A stretch of DNA of 32,091 bases. It comes from JAJRXG01 sp964470035. GTDB taxonomy: Bacteria > Bacteroidota > Bacteroidia > Chitinophagales > Saprospiraceae. Each line of letters begins with the position of its first letter. Position 1 is the stretch's first letter. Position numbers and translations under genes: made by a program. The notes below the pieces were generated by a model. The model was not told the DNA's origin. It searched no databases and worked only from the letters and a program-made list of their open reading frames with translations. Shown one piece after another: positions 16,874 to 26,270 of the stretch. The stretch spans positions 1-32,091 of the forward strand of contig CAYYBR010000014.1 in NCBI GenBank assembly GCA_964470035.1, in the 5' to 3' direction.

Positions 16874-17306
16874 TTTTAATTTGTGTTTTAGCTATTAGGT
16901 TAATTGATAACTTTCACAACACACCACAAAATTATGATCGACTATTAGCCTATATATTAAGTAGATGTTATAAGTATATGAACAAGGCTATCAGTCGTTA
17001 ACACAGAGTTTACATAAATCACAGAGGATACTACAAGACTTCAAAACAATTACTTGGCACTTGTCTTTGGCTCGATATTAAAGTCTTGATTTGGCCTCGC
17101 CCAAGGATTTATATTGTGTCTTTACTTAGAGGATCAGATGATGAAAAGCTCTTGTTCAAACCTATATATGCAAGGGATATAGAGAGATCTCCGATAGTAC
17201 TGACAGCCCGACGACTTTATATCTTCGTTAACCATCTGACTTTAATCTATATCGTAATATTGAAGTAGGTTGAAATTAGAATGGTCATTTTATAAAAATC
17301 AGAGAT
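16874..17306. other. 433-nt divergent intergenic region between two lipoprotein genes
   Basis: It separates the minus-strand beta-helix lipoprotein from the plus-strand lipoprotein at 17307. The sequence is AT-rich and holds one clear promoter-like element (16927-16934). A 60-codon frame at 17086-17268 starts with TTG, has no ribosome-binding site and no family look, so it is not called. No terminator or repeat array was seen, and the plus-strand gene has no obvious TAnnTTTG element. Confidence 0.5.
16927..16934 (-). promoter_or_regulatory. Putative -7 element of the lipoprotein-TonB receptor operon
   Basis: On the minus strand it reads TAATTTTG, matching TAnnTTTG, 53 bp before the lipoprotein ATG at 16873. 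No TTG -33 box is seen at the expected distance. Confidence 0.35.
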
Positions 17307-17870
17307 ATGTCAGTGCGTTGGATGCTTTTACTTCCCATATTTATATTGTTTAGCTCATGCGGTGATGATGGACCAGAGGTCCCAAGTGAAGCAACAGTAT
17401 TAAGTTATGATGGAGAAAATCTAAATGCCCCGACCTTTCCTCCAGGATTATATGAGTTTGCTGCGAGATTTCCCAGCACGCTTACACGTGAGTTAGAAGG
17501 ACAAAGCCTCACACAGGTCAGTTTCTTTATGTATGATGCTCCAGCAGCGATGTATATCAACATATCTACCGATGAGACGACTACCGTACCTGGTCCTATC
17601 CTCAACTCACAACGAGTCAATAATCCTACTCCTAACTCTTGGAATACAATCACTTTAAATACTCCTTATCTCATAGATGGAACAAGCCTCTGGGTAGGAG
17701 TAGAAGTAACCCTTGACGTCGAGCAACAATCCGTAGGATGTGATGCAGGACCTGCCTTTCCTAACGGTGATTGGTTATATGATGAAGAAAACTTGACGTG
17801 GGCGACCTTCACTAATCGCACGGGAGGTGCAGAAAGTGTAAACTGGAATATCAAGGCCATCATAGAGTAG
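17307..17870 (+). CDS. Small lipoprotein of unknown function
   Basis: A 187-aa protein whose signal peptide ends in the lipobox FSSC (Cys at residue 18), followed by GDDGPE, so it is probably surface-exposed by the same acidic rule as its divergent neighbour. The mature part is rich in beta-strand-forming residues and in Thr/Asn/Pro and resembles secreted beta-sandwich modules; no catalytic motif is visible. One isolated cysteine (in SVGCDAG, about residue 145) has no partner other than the lipidated one. It is monocistronic and closed by a hairpin shared with the convergent DUF1801 gene. I do not recognise a family. Confidence 0.75.
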   Translation: MSVRWMLLLPIFILFSSCGDDGPEVPSEATVLSYDGENLNAPTFPPGLYEFAARFPSTLTRELEGQSLTQVSFFMYDAPAAMYINISTDETTTVPGPILNSQRVNNPTPNSWNTITLNTPYLIDGTSLWVGVEVTLDVEQQSVGCDAGPAFPNGDWLYDEENLTWATFTNRTGGAESVNWNIKAIIE

Positions 17871-17882
17871 ATGCCGCTTTGG

Positions 17883-17928
17883 TATATATAGTGGGTTATT
17901 TTTTCATTTATCCTCCCACTAGTATATA
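17883..17928. terminator. Bidirectional hairpin between convergent genes
   Basis: TATATAGTGGG ending at 17895 pairs with CCCACTAGTATA starting at 17915 with one bulged base; the loop holds a run of six T. It lies between the stop codons at 17870 and 17932 and could end both transcripts. Confidence 0.45.
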
Positions 17929-17931
17929 ATT

Positions 17932-18378
17932 CTATCGTTTTACTTGAGACTCATACACTGAGATCCAATCCTCGACGGTCATCTTGGTCACAAGCTCTCC
18001 CACCAAATCATATGGGATATCATCCATCCTCTTAAATCGGATACAACTCTTCCCCATATCCAACTTGTACTTGGCATGTGTAGCATAGGAGTTAGTAAAC
18101 CACTCTAAGAGATCAGGATTAGCATATACACCCATGTGATATAGGGCGACATACTTTTTTTGATTAGCTAGATTCATAAACGGAAGAGGCAACTTCGTAT
18201 CACAGTGATAACCCGCGGGATACTTGCTGTGAGGCACCACATAGCCAAGCATCTTATAGTTGAAGCATTCTTCGAATCCTTTTGGGAGATTGTCTACTAC
18301 AACCTTGCGGAGTTTGTTGAAGTAGGGGCGACGATCTTCAGGGACAGCTGCTATGTAGTCTTGTACAGTCATAGTCAT
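17932..18378 (-). CDS. DUF1801 family protein
   Basis: A 148-aa cytoplasmic protein with the DUF1801/YdhG-like pattern: YIAAVPEDRRPYFNKLR at the N-terminus, KGFEECFNYKMLGYVVP, PLPFMNLANQKKYVALYHMGVY in the middle and LDMGKSCIRFKRMDDIP near the C-terminus, ending with a VEDWISVYE helix. The family has a YdhG-type fold; some relatives have been called iron chaperones, but no function is established for this branch and none is claimed here. ATG at 18378 (M1) and at 18372 (M3) are both possible; the conserved part starts at M3. It lies 38 nt downstream of the broken pbpC on the same strand and may ride on that transcript. Confidence 0.85.
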   Translation of the reverse strand: MTMTVQDYIAAVPEDRRPYFNKLRKVVVDNLPKGFEECFNYKMLGYVVPHSKYPAGYHCDTKLPLPFMNLANQKKYVALYHMGVYANPDLLEWFTNSYATHAKYKLDMGKSCIRFKRMDDIPYDLVGELVTKMTVEDWISVYESQVKR

Positions 18379-18416
18379 TCGTTTTGACTCAATTTACTTA
18401 AGATCTCGGTCAAATC

Positions 18417-20674
18417 CTAACCTCTCGTCACAGTCACTTTTCTTGAAAGCTGGTAGCCTGTATCATCAACAATGGTAATGATATGATCTCCCGCCTCAGG
18501 CAAAAAACCATAACTATGAAAATCTCTTGTTTCTCCAAAATAGCGATCATCCATATACCAGTAAAGCGTAGCATCCTGTCGAGCATGAGCCACTCTTACA
18601 ACTAGAGATTGTTGTTCTTCATTGAGATCTTTTGGCAGATATACATACTCATTAGGCGTAGGATAAATGATGTCCATCTCATCAGTGGCCTTAGCCTGAT
18701 CACAATCTGGATGAACAGGTGGCAATGGGGACCAATCAGGATGACTGCGTTTATAGTAATGAGCTGCACTTGCTGGCAAATCAAAATATGGGTGTAACTC
18801 CGACTCACTCACTTCATCACAATATCCATCAAACCGCCAACTCCTATCCTTACTTACTATATGCACCTCATGATATGAGCATACATCCGCTTGCTCGGTC
18901 GTCACGGGCCAAAACACTGTATCCACTTGAGGGCAGGATGTACTCGCTAACATACCAGAGTGATGACACTTTCGTAAATATGCCATGTCAGTCAGTGGCT
19001 CATCAAACCAACGCATACCAAGCGACGCACGACCTGCAACAGCAAATAATAATCGACCAGCCGTCTTTGTCCCAATGATACCATCGCGCCCTTCTCCATC
19101 AGCATTGCCAACCCATACGGCTATCGTTATCTCGGGATGTACACCTATGCCCCAAGCATCGCGGTGCCCATAGCTAGTACCTGTCTTCCAAGCTATCGGT
19201 GCTCTGCTATCCATGCGCTGCCAGTCACCTTCTTCATCCGGTCGGTTCAATCCCTTTAGCGCATCTAAGGTTTGATATACCACTGATGGTGAAAGACCAG
19301 CTACTTCTTCATTATGGATCAACGAGGCGCCCAGATCGCGGTAAGCATAAGCAAGATCCCAGAGCCTTACCTCTCCTCCACCTAGAACAAGCGATAAGCC
19401 ATAGTTGTCCGCAGTTCTATCTAAAGAAGACAGGCCATGATCCCGTAGATGATCAAGAAATGGCGATATGCCATACCTCTTCAACATTCTCACATATGGG
19501 ACATTCAGTGAGCGCTGAAGTGCTTCTGACGCAGATATGGCACCACTATAGTTTTTATTATAATTGCTTGGACTAAAGCCAGCTATGTAGGTCGGTATGT
19601 CCAAGACGATTTGCTCAGGCGTTATCATCTGCTTATCCATCATATGAGCATAGAGAAATGGCTTTAGAATCGATCCCGAACTTCGCCGAGCTTGGATCAT
19701 ATCTACATCTGCCTCTATAGTCCCCTTTATATTTCCGTGATACGCGATGACCTGTCCAGTCTTGGTATCAAGGACTATGCAACCAGCATTACTAATTTCA
19801 TTTTGCTGCCAGTCTCCATGGAGATGATGCATCACTTCTGCTATAGAAGCTTGCAAAGCAGGATCTATGTCTATCTTATCTCTGATGTCTGGTCGCTGCT
19901 TGACCAACTGAAGGAGATGAGGAGCCTTTTGTGGCAGAGCATAAAGTTTAGATGGCAGTGGTTCTTCATAAGATGCTTCCAGATCTATCTCATCTAGATG
20001 GCCTTCTTTATAGAGCAAGCGGAGCAAGTGATCTCTTTTCGATTGAAGGAGATGTCGATTACGATTGACGTGGATGAGAGAGGGGGCATTAGGCAGGACA
20101 GCTAGAGTAGCTGCTTCGGCCCAAGAGAGTTGATCAGGTGACTTATGGTAATATCTCCAACAGGCAGCTTGAAGCCCAACGACATTACCACCATAGGGAG
20201 CAAGAGAACTATACCATCGAAGTATATCTTCTTTTGAGTGCCAGACTTCAAGTCTTAGCGCAGTCCTGAGCTCCTTCACCTTTTGCCAGAGCGATCGATT
20301 TTGATAACCCGATATGATACGGCCGACTTGCATGCTTATGGTACTAGCACCACTTACTATGCGTTTAGCTTTTGCATTCTGTTTTATAGCTCGTGCAAGC
20401 GCCAGTGGGTCAACTCCAGGATGAGTATAGAACTCTTGTCTTCATAAGTGATGATCGCTTTCGCAAATCTCTCAGGGACCTGATCTATAACTGGTAGTCT
20501 CCACTGCTCATCAGCTGCTATCGAAGCGGATAAAAGCTCTCCCGAGCTATCATTTACGACAGTGGAAAAAGGGACATCAAGAAAATCTTCAGATACTGGC
20601 CACAAAAACCATGTCGTGAAAATCACTAATAATCCAACTACCTGCATGCGATATCTGCGCCACAACTTCTTCAT
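18417..20674 (-). pseudogene. pbpC: Penicillin-binding protein 1C, disrupted by a single-base frameshift
   Basis: PBP1C is a bifunctional peptidoglycan glycosyltransferase/transpeptidase-like protein in the inner membrane. The ATG at 20674 opens a frame with a membrane anchor (about 10-26) and the start of the GT51 domain, ending in TYEDK (E78 would be the catalytic Glu) before running into nonsense and stopping at 20384. Shifting frame at about 20432/20433 continues it perfectly as FYTHPGVDPLALARAIKQN and on to 18417. Restoring one base gives about 752 aa, a normal PBP1C length, with the transpeptidase Ser at reconstructed S335 (SILK), an SLN motif, KTG in WKTGTSYGHRDAWG (about 497) and a C-terminal BiPBP_C domain. 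The rest is undamaged. It starts 3 nt after the alpha-2-macroglobulin stop, the classic pairing. It is either a recent mutation or a sequencing error. Confidence 0.85.
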
Positions 20675-20677
20675 AGG

Positions 20678-23600
20678 TTACAGCGTAGATGGTTTGACAA
20701 CCGAAACTTTTCTAGGGGCCGTCGTAGCTATTACGCTACCGTCATACATCGCCTCCACTTTGACCGGAGGCAAGAAGTAGTCACCTTCATAGGTGGCATT
20801 GAGAATCAAGGTATAGGTCTTAGTCTGCCTGCCAAGATCAAAGAAGGTATGTACGCGATCATCCCTCACGTCTTGATAGTCATACTGGGACTGCTCTACC
20901 CCAACCTGATTCAGACGACCACTGCGTATCTCCCATCCACTAGGTACGATCTGCGTCAAGGCCATCTCATCGAGATAGGTACCTCGGGTATTAAGATTAG
21001 TAACCTTCACGTTAGCTCGGAAGTCTGTCCCTGAGGGTAGGCGATCTATGTCTATACGATTACCTTTCATGTCAGTATAGTCTACGGATATCTTGACATG
21101 CCTATTGACGGCTGCTTCACCAAGAGCTTCTTCCATCGACTTCTGACCAGTCATCCTCACCGCTCCAAATAAAACTTTGTCAGACTTGTTAGTGATAGAT
21201 ATCTCCTGATCATCTATCTCATCAGGATCATAGCTCACCGCAAAGACACTTTTGTCATAGACAACGTCCTGTTTATCAGGACCGATAGCTAGGAGGGCTT
21301 TGATAGGTTGAGCATCCATCGCAGAAGAAAACTTCCCGATAGTTGTCAGAGCAAATGCCAGCGTCTGTGTGCTGTGCCACCTCTTATTGTTCAGCTTATC
21401 GATGATCCTTTTGATGATAACGAGGGCTTCATTTTTTCGATCTAACTCGCTAAGACACTGAGCTATGAGGGACATGTCTCGAATATCACTACCATATGTA
21501 TATCCAAGTTCTTGATAGGGTTCGATATCATATCCTTCTCCTTCTATGATACTCAGGGCGATGGATTTTTTACTTGACTTGGCGTAGGCTGCAGCTAGCA
21601 AGTATTTAGCTAGTGAAGTAAGTTTTCTTTCAGACCTGAGATTATTCATCGCACTGAGATCTGGCTCACCATACATAGCCAAGGTATAAAGTCGATATGC
21701 CTGACGATTAACTAATGGCTTATAGTTCTTGTCGTCAGCATTCAAACGAAATTGTTGAGCCTTTGACTTTTGATAATCAGCCCAATTGTGAAGAACTTGC
21801 GTTGACACATAGTATCCTTTAGCTTTCGCTTCTATCAAGAAGTGACCAGCATAGGAGGTGGACCATTCATTGATATGGCTGCGACTTCCAGGCCAGTATC
21901 TAAATGCACCATTAGAACCTTGCATGCTCGTTATTCTATTGATGCCAGAATTCACATAGCGATCAAGTCTTTCTTGCTGTATGAGATCAGAAAACTCTGC
22001 TAGGTACAATTGTGGAAATGCTTTCGATGTAGTTTGCTCCAAGCATCCATATGGATAGCGCACCAGATAACCTAGTCGATTACTAAGATCGAGTTGAGGA
22101 AGGTGACTTAACTCAAGTACAGCTTCATTAGATCCTGATACACCTACTTTTTTAAGCACCTCACTCCAGTTTTGATTAGCTTCTACAACAAATTCATAAG
22201 CTTCTGTAATCCTAGGGTTTGGATTTCTAATATCTAATTCAATTTGTTGGCTAGCGCTATACCTTCCACTTGTAGCAGTTATATCGATCTTTGCTATGCC
22301 AACGATATCACCCACTTTCACGTCAAAGTAAGTTACCTGCTCACCTTGCTTTTCAAATGATAACTTTTGCACCTGTGAAGCCACTTTCATATTATCAGTT
22401 GTATTGATAGAGATACTTACATCACTGATGTCATCTTCCATAGCAAAAACAGAAACCGGGATCCTGATCTGCTCTCCCTGCGATACAACCCTCGGCACAG
22501 TTGGTAACAACATCAGTGGTGACTTAACAGGTACTGTAGTCTGCTCATGACCATAAGCACGATCGGATCGAGCAACAACCATAGCCCTCACTGACCCTAT
22601 GTAGTTAGGCATAGTAAATGAGTGAGTTTTCTTATCTCCTTTTTCTAATTTAAAAGGTCCCGCAGAGAAGACTACTGGTTTAAATCTAATGGCCTTTTTT
22701 TGACCGTTATCAGCACCTTCTTCTCCGTCACCACCAACAGAGACAATTTTATCAGCACCATTTTTTAATCCATATAGGACATCGTCATACACATCCCAAG
22801 TCTTGACGCCATGAGATTGCTTAGCATAAAAGAAGGCATGAGGATTAGGTGTCTGGAAGTTTGTGAGATCTAGCAGGCCTTCATCTACGATAGCTATCGT
22901 ATACGTCATATCTCGGCCATCCTGCTCACTTACCGATATATCAAAAGATGATTCTGGTGCGAACTCAGCAGTATGGGAGAGCACTGGTTGAAGATCCGTC
23001 TCAGGGTCTGACACTTTGATGGGAAGTATACCATACATTCTCATCGGTAGGTCATTAGAAACTTGATCATAGGCTTGAACAAGGCTGACATGGAGGTATA
23101 CATTTGGTGCCATATCTGAAGTGATGTCGAGTGTGTAAGTGGTAGATAGTCCCTTTGCTTCGATCCATTTGAGATCGCGAACTCCCAGTCCATCTTCTAT
23201 AGATATAAGTAGTTTTGCTCCTTCTTGTGAAGGAATCGTAATGGTGGCTCTATCCCCAACTTCATATGCCGTCTTATCTGATGACAGTTGCAGCTTACTA
23301 AGCGAATTGCGCTCCTCCGTACTAACAGAGTAGCCCCACCCACTTGCGTAAATGTAACTCCCTGCGCAGTGTCCCGAAGCCTTATCACAAACCCTGATCA
23401 GCTTCCTTCCACGAGTCAGGTCATCTGTATTATAGTCTACTTTTACTTTGCCATCAGCACCTGTACTAGCTTCTATCTTCTTTACCGCCTTCGAATGACT
23501 ATCACTATTCAAATTATAAATACGGTTAGAATCACCACGTCTATACCACCAGTTCCAACTGATATCATATATACCGATCGACAAGTCCCTATTAGATTGA

Positions 23601-26143
23601 GGCCTGCCATCACTGTCTAATACTACCACATCCAAATAAGATGGCTCCCCTAGTTTTAAATATGAAGAACCCCATGAGGATTTTGGAAGAGAAAGGCCTA
23701 CATAAGTAGCATATGGACTAACTTCAAGAGTTGTATAGTTTTCAGAAAAATCCCCTCCTTTTTCTATGACTCTCGATGTAACATTGGCTCTAAGCATTCC
23801 TGGAAAGCGGTTTTCATCATCTAATTCTAGGTGAAAAGAAGCCTCACCTTTAGAATTCAACTGTCCGTCGTAAAGTGTAACATTAGAATTAACTATTCGT
23901 CTTGCAGGATCTAGAAAATCATATTCTTTGTACTCCTTATAATATGGAGTGACCGAGGTCCACTTCGCGTCGATTTTAGATTTCAAGTTAGATGCTGGCG
24001 CACCATGCAACCAAGAAGACGATATATTGATTTTTCGCTTGTCCTTTATTGCATATTCTATCCGGTCTGACACATCTAGCCCTAGTCTTAGTCTATTAGG
24101 CTTTACTGTTTCTACAGATATTGCTTTGCTATATCTGTTACTTCCTATTTGTAAAACAGCTGTCCATCTACCCGTAGCATCAGATGAAGAAGTAGCTATT
24201 TTAAAACTAAAGACATGGTCTACATGCTCAAGTGTGGTACGACTAAATCTCTCTTGACCACGGGCATCTTTGACGGTCAATGTCACAGGATGATTAAGTG
24301 GTAATGTACCCAACTCATCTTCCACTATGGCATGCATAAAAATCGTGTCTCCAGGACGATAGACTCCACGATCAGAGTATAAAAAAGCATCAAGTGCCTT
24401 ATCCTTTTTACCCCCAGTGTCAAAGTCAGTGACACTATTAGCTTCAGCATCGTATATGCGGAGATAGGAGACGCCTGACGTATGTCTAACAACAGCAAAA
24501 TTTGGTTTCTCTTTTATTTCTATCTCCCCATAGCCTTTTACATCTGTACGTACGGAAGCTAGAAGTCTGCGCTGAAGATTATAAAAGCTTACGTCTGCGG
24601 CTGATAATGCTGTACCTTCCGACAAACTAGTTATAGAAACATAGTATTTCCCATCATATCCTTTTTTCAAGATTGCTCCTACATCAGAAATTAAAATATT
24701 AGATGATATAAACTTATCAGGGGTATAGTAGCCAGCCTTACAAGGTGAGTTACGATCGTCATAATTATAATATCTATATCTCATGATAGACTGGTTCTCT
24801 CCAGGGGCTATGTAGCCATCGATGGCATCAGAACATGCATACCTCACATAAGAAGGCCTATAGCCTACCCTTACTTGATAAATTGCATTAGGCTCTGTGA
24901 TGATTAGATCGCTTAAGTTGAGACCAATTTGTTGATACTTGTTGTTAACACTTCCAGTTTTAATATCATGCTTCTTTCGATATACGATTTCACCAACAAA
25001 AGAACTTACATCGGTAGAGCTCAGCTTATCTTGTTGTAGAAACTGGAGAATATTGTCCTCATATATTTGAAATACTTCTATGTCTACAGTATCAAGGTTA
25101 ACCGCTTGAAACATAAAATTCACAGGTCCATTACCAGGCGCTATTACTCCCTGATTTACTAACTTAACTCCAGGATGCAAGGCTTCGACTACAACGGATC
25201 GAAGGATATCGCTACCCAATTGGGTATTTCTAAAAGACTTTATATTTCTGGAAATTGATATCTCTACATCTTTTGAGAGTGCATTTGCTGGATATATTTT
25301 TAATACACTACCTTCTATCTCGGATCTGACATTTTTACTATCACCATCTATAGACACCAGTCCCTTTGTACTTTGTTTTTCATCGAGTGGCAAGCTAAAC
25401 TGCGCATGAACAACACTGCGATCACCTTTTTTTAGTAGAAGTTGTTCAAAAAGAAAATCAGCGTATCCAGAAATTCTAATCTTTCTACTTGACAGCCTAC
25501 CTTGTAAATCTTTTATGCTCAAGGTTAGCTCCTGATGTTCTTTGGTTTGAATAACATCTCTGATAGAAAACATCTTCTTATTTACTGTTGAAGTTTCTTC
25601 CCAAGAAAGACTCTCACCTATAGAAACGCCACCTATCTGAAATCTCTCCTTGATCAGTTCTTCATCGACATATTGATTAGCATTAATCTCCCCAGTAATA
25701 GTTACCACTGTCTCTTTGTCCTTTCTAATCTTATTTTGATCGACATTGACGATATTAAGTTGTAGAGGACGTGTTCTAAAAGGTATATATGCTTCACGAT
25801 CATCATCACCTCCTAATACCTCATCGATATCGACATTTATGGCATGTTGCTGATCATAGTGTAATATGTGCTCCCTTTGAAAGGTCACTGTGGTCGAATC
25901 AATCCATTTCCATACTCCTTTTAGAGAAGGCATAATTCGCAATCCATCGGTAGAAGTTGTATCGATACTATGACCTCTTCTGAACCTGATTGTGATCTCA
26001 TCATTTACATCAAGCAACTCCACGGGGTGCTCGATAATATACTGATCTATAATCGCCGACTGCTCGTCGGTCAATACATCAGTAATTGTTTGCTCACAAG
26101 CAAAAATGAAAATCAGCAGAATGAAAAAGAGTAGGTATCTCAT
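20678..26143 (-). CDS. Bacterial alpha-2-macroglobulin lipoprotein (thioester type)
   Basis: An 1821-aa envelope protein of the YfhM/MG2 family, thought to trap attacking proteases in the periplasm. The lipobox is IFAC with Cys at C16, followed by Glu-Gln. Successive macroglobulin beta-sandwich domains follow, including the YSDRGVYRPGDTI signature near residue 588 and the A2M-domain block FKPVVFSAGPF near 1180. The thioester motif CLEQ is intact (C1367 to Q1370, in RYPYGCLEQTTSKAF) and sits in the helical thioester domain (about 1340-1600), so covalent capture of a protease is possible. The C-terminal 200 residues form the usual receptor-like MG10 part. It precedes pbpC by 3 nt, matching the E. 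coli yfhM-pbpC pair, in which cell-wall repair and protease defence are thought to be linked. A hairpin at 26242-26260 separates it from upstream transcription. Confidence 0.93.
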   Translation of the reverse strand: MRYLLFFILLIFIFACEQTITDVLTDEQSAIIDQYIIEHPVELLDVNDEITIRFRRGHSIDTTSTDGLRIMPSLKGVWKWIDSTTVTFQREHILHYDQQHAINVDIDEVLGGDDDREAYIPFRTRPLQLNIVNVDQNKIRKDKETVVTITGEINANQYVDEELIKERFQIGGVSIGESLSWEETSTVNKKMFSIRDVIQTKEHQELTLSIKDLQGRLSSRKIRISGYADFLFEQLLLKKGDRSVVHAQFSLPLDEKQSTKGLVSIDGDSKNVRSEIEGSVLKIYPANALSKDVEISISRNIKSFRNTQLGSDILRSVVVEALHPGVKLVNQGVIAPGNGPVNFMFQAVNLDTVDIEVFQIYEDNILQFLQQDKLSSTDVSSFVGEIVYRKKHDIKTGSVNNKYQQIGLNLSDLIITEPNAIYQVRVGYRPSYVRYACSDAIDGYIAPGENQSIMRYRYYNYDDRNSPCKAGYYTPDKFISSNILISDVGAILKKGYDGKYYVSITSLSEGTALSAADVSFYNLQRRLLASVRTDVKGYGEIEIKEKPNFAVVRHTSGVSYLRIYDAEANSVTDFDTGGKKDKALDAFLYSDRGVYRPGDTIFMHAIVEDELGTLPLNHPVTLTVKDARGQERFSRTTLEHVDHVFSFKIATSSSDATGRWTAVLQIGSNRYSKAISVETVKPNRLRLGLDVSDRIEYAIKDKRKINISSSWLHGAPASNLKSKIDAKWTSVTPYYKEYKEYDFLDPARRIVNSNVTLYDGQLNSKGEASFHLELDDENRFPGMLRANVTSRVIEKGGDFSENYTTLEVSPYATYVGLSLPKSSWGSSYLKLGEPSYLDVVVLDSDGRPQSNRDLSIGIYDISWNWWYRRGDSNRIYNLNSDSHSKAVKKIEASTGADGKVKVDYNTDDLTRGRKLIRVCDKASGHCAGSYIYASGWGYSVSTEERNSLSKLQLSSDKTAYEVGDRATITIPSQEGAKLLISIEDGLGVRDLKWIEAKGLSTTYTLDITSDMAPNVYLHVSLVQAYDQVSNDLPMRMYGILPIKVSDPETDLQPVLSHTAEFAPESSFDISVSEQDGRDMTYTIAIVDEGLLDLTNFQTPNPHAFFYAKQSHGVKTWDVYDDVLYGLKNGADKIVSVGGDGEEGADNGQKKAIRFKPVVFSAGPFKLEKGDKKTHSFTMPNYIGSVRAMVVARSDRAYGHEQTTVPVKSPLMLLPTVPRVVSQGEQIRIPVSVFAMEDDISDVSISINTTDNMKVASQVQKLSFEKQGEQVTYFDVKVGDIVGIAKIDITATSGRYSASQQIELDIRNPNPRITEAYEFVVEANQNWSEVLKKVGVSGSNEAVLELSHLPQLDLSNRLGYLVRYPYGCLEQTTSKAFPQLYLAEFSDLIQQERLDRYVNSGINRITSMQGSNGAFRYWPGSRSHINEWSTSYAGHFLIEAKAKGYYVSTQVLHNWADYQKSKAQQFRLNADDKNYKPLVNRQAYRLYTLAMYGEPDLSAMNNLRSERKLTSLAKYLLAAAYAKSSKKSIALSIIEGEGYDIEPYQELGYTYGSDIRDMSLIAQCLSELDRKNEALVIIKRIIDKLNNKRWHSTQTLAFALTTIGKFSSAMDAQPIKALLAIGPDKQDVVYDKSVFAVSYDPDEIDDQEISITNKSDKVLFGAVRMTGQKSMEEALGEAAVNRHVKISVDYTDMKGNRIDIDRLPSGTDFRANVKVTNLNTRGTYLDEMALTQIVPSGWEIRSGRLNQVGVEQSQYDYQDVRDDRVHTFFDLGRQTKTYTLILNATYEGDYFLPPVKVEAMYDGSVIATTAPRKVSVVKPSTL

Positions 26144-26230
26144 ATTGATTGATAAATGTTCGTAGTGATAATTACATAGTGATAACGTGCCTTCTGCCCG
26201 CGAATATTTTAAGGGTTTACTCTTGGTTTT

Positions 26231-26260
26231 AACAAAATCTTAAGGTTGTCAGACAACCTT
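26231..26260 (-). terminator. Intrinsic terminator of the LacI-controlled cluster
   Basis: AAGGTTGTC and GACAACCTT form a near-continuous palindrome at 26242-26260 (7-bp stem with 5-nt loop), followed on the minus strand by AAGATTTTGTT. It lies 10 nt past the stop of the FG-GAP gene, so that transcript should end before the alpha-2-macroglobulin gene. Confidence 0.5.
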
Positions 26261-26270
26261 CTCCTCTCAG

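Noticed and set aside
17086..17268. 60-codon plus-strand frame in the lipoprotein intergenic region
   Set aside because: TTG start, no ribosome-binding site, no signal peptide or recognisable motif; length is expected by chance.
18600..20000. Several 60-125-codon plus-strand frames opposite pbpC
   Set aside because: They mirror the coding constraints of pbpC on the other strand and have no starts or motifs of their own.
20426..20440. Programmed ribosomal frameshift in pbpC
   Set aside because: A -1 shift would join the frames, but no slippery heptamer, stimulatory hairpin or family precedent is visible; mutation or sequencing error is simpler.
26163..26185. Direct repeat TAGTGATAA (two copies 14 bp apart) upstream of the alpha-2-macroglobulin gene
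   Set aside because: Only two copies, AT-rich and not a helical-turn multiple; too weak to call an operator.
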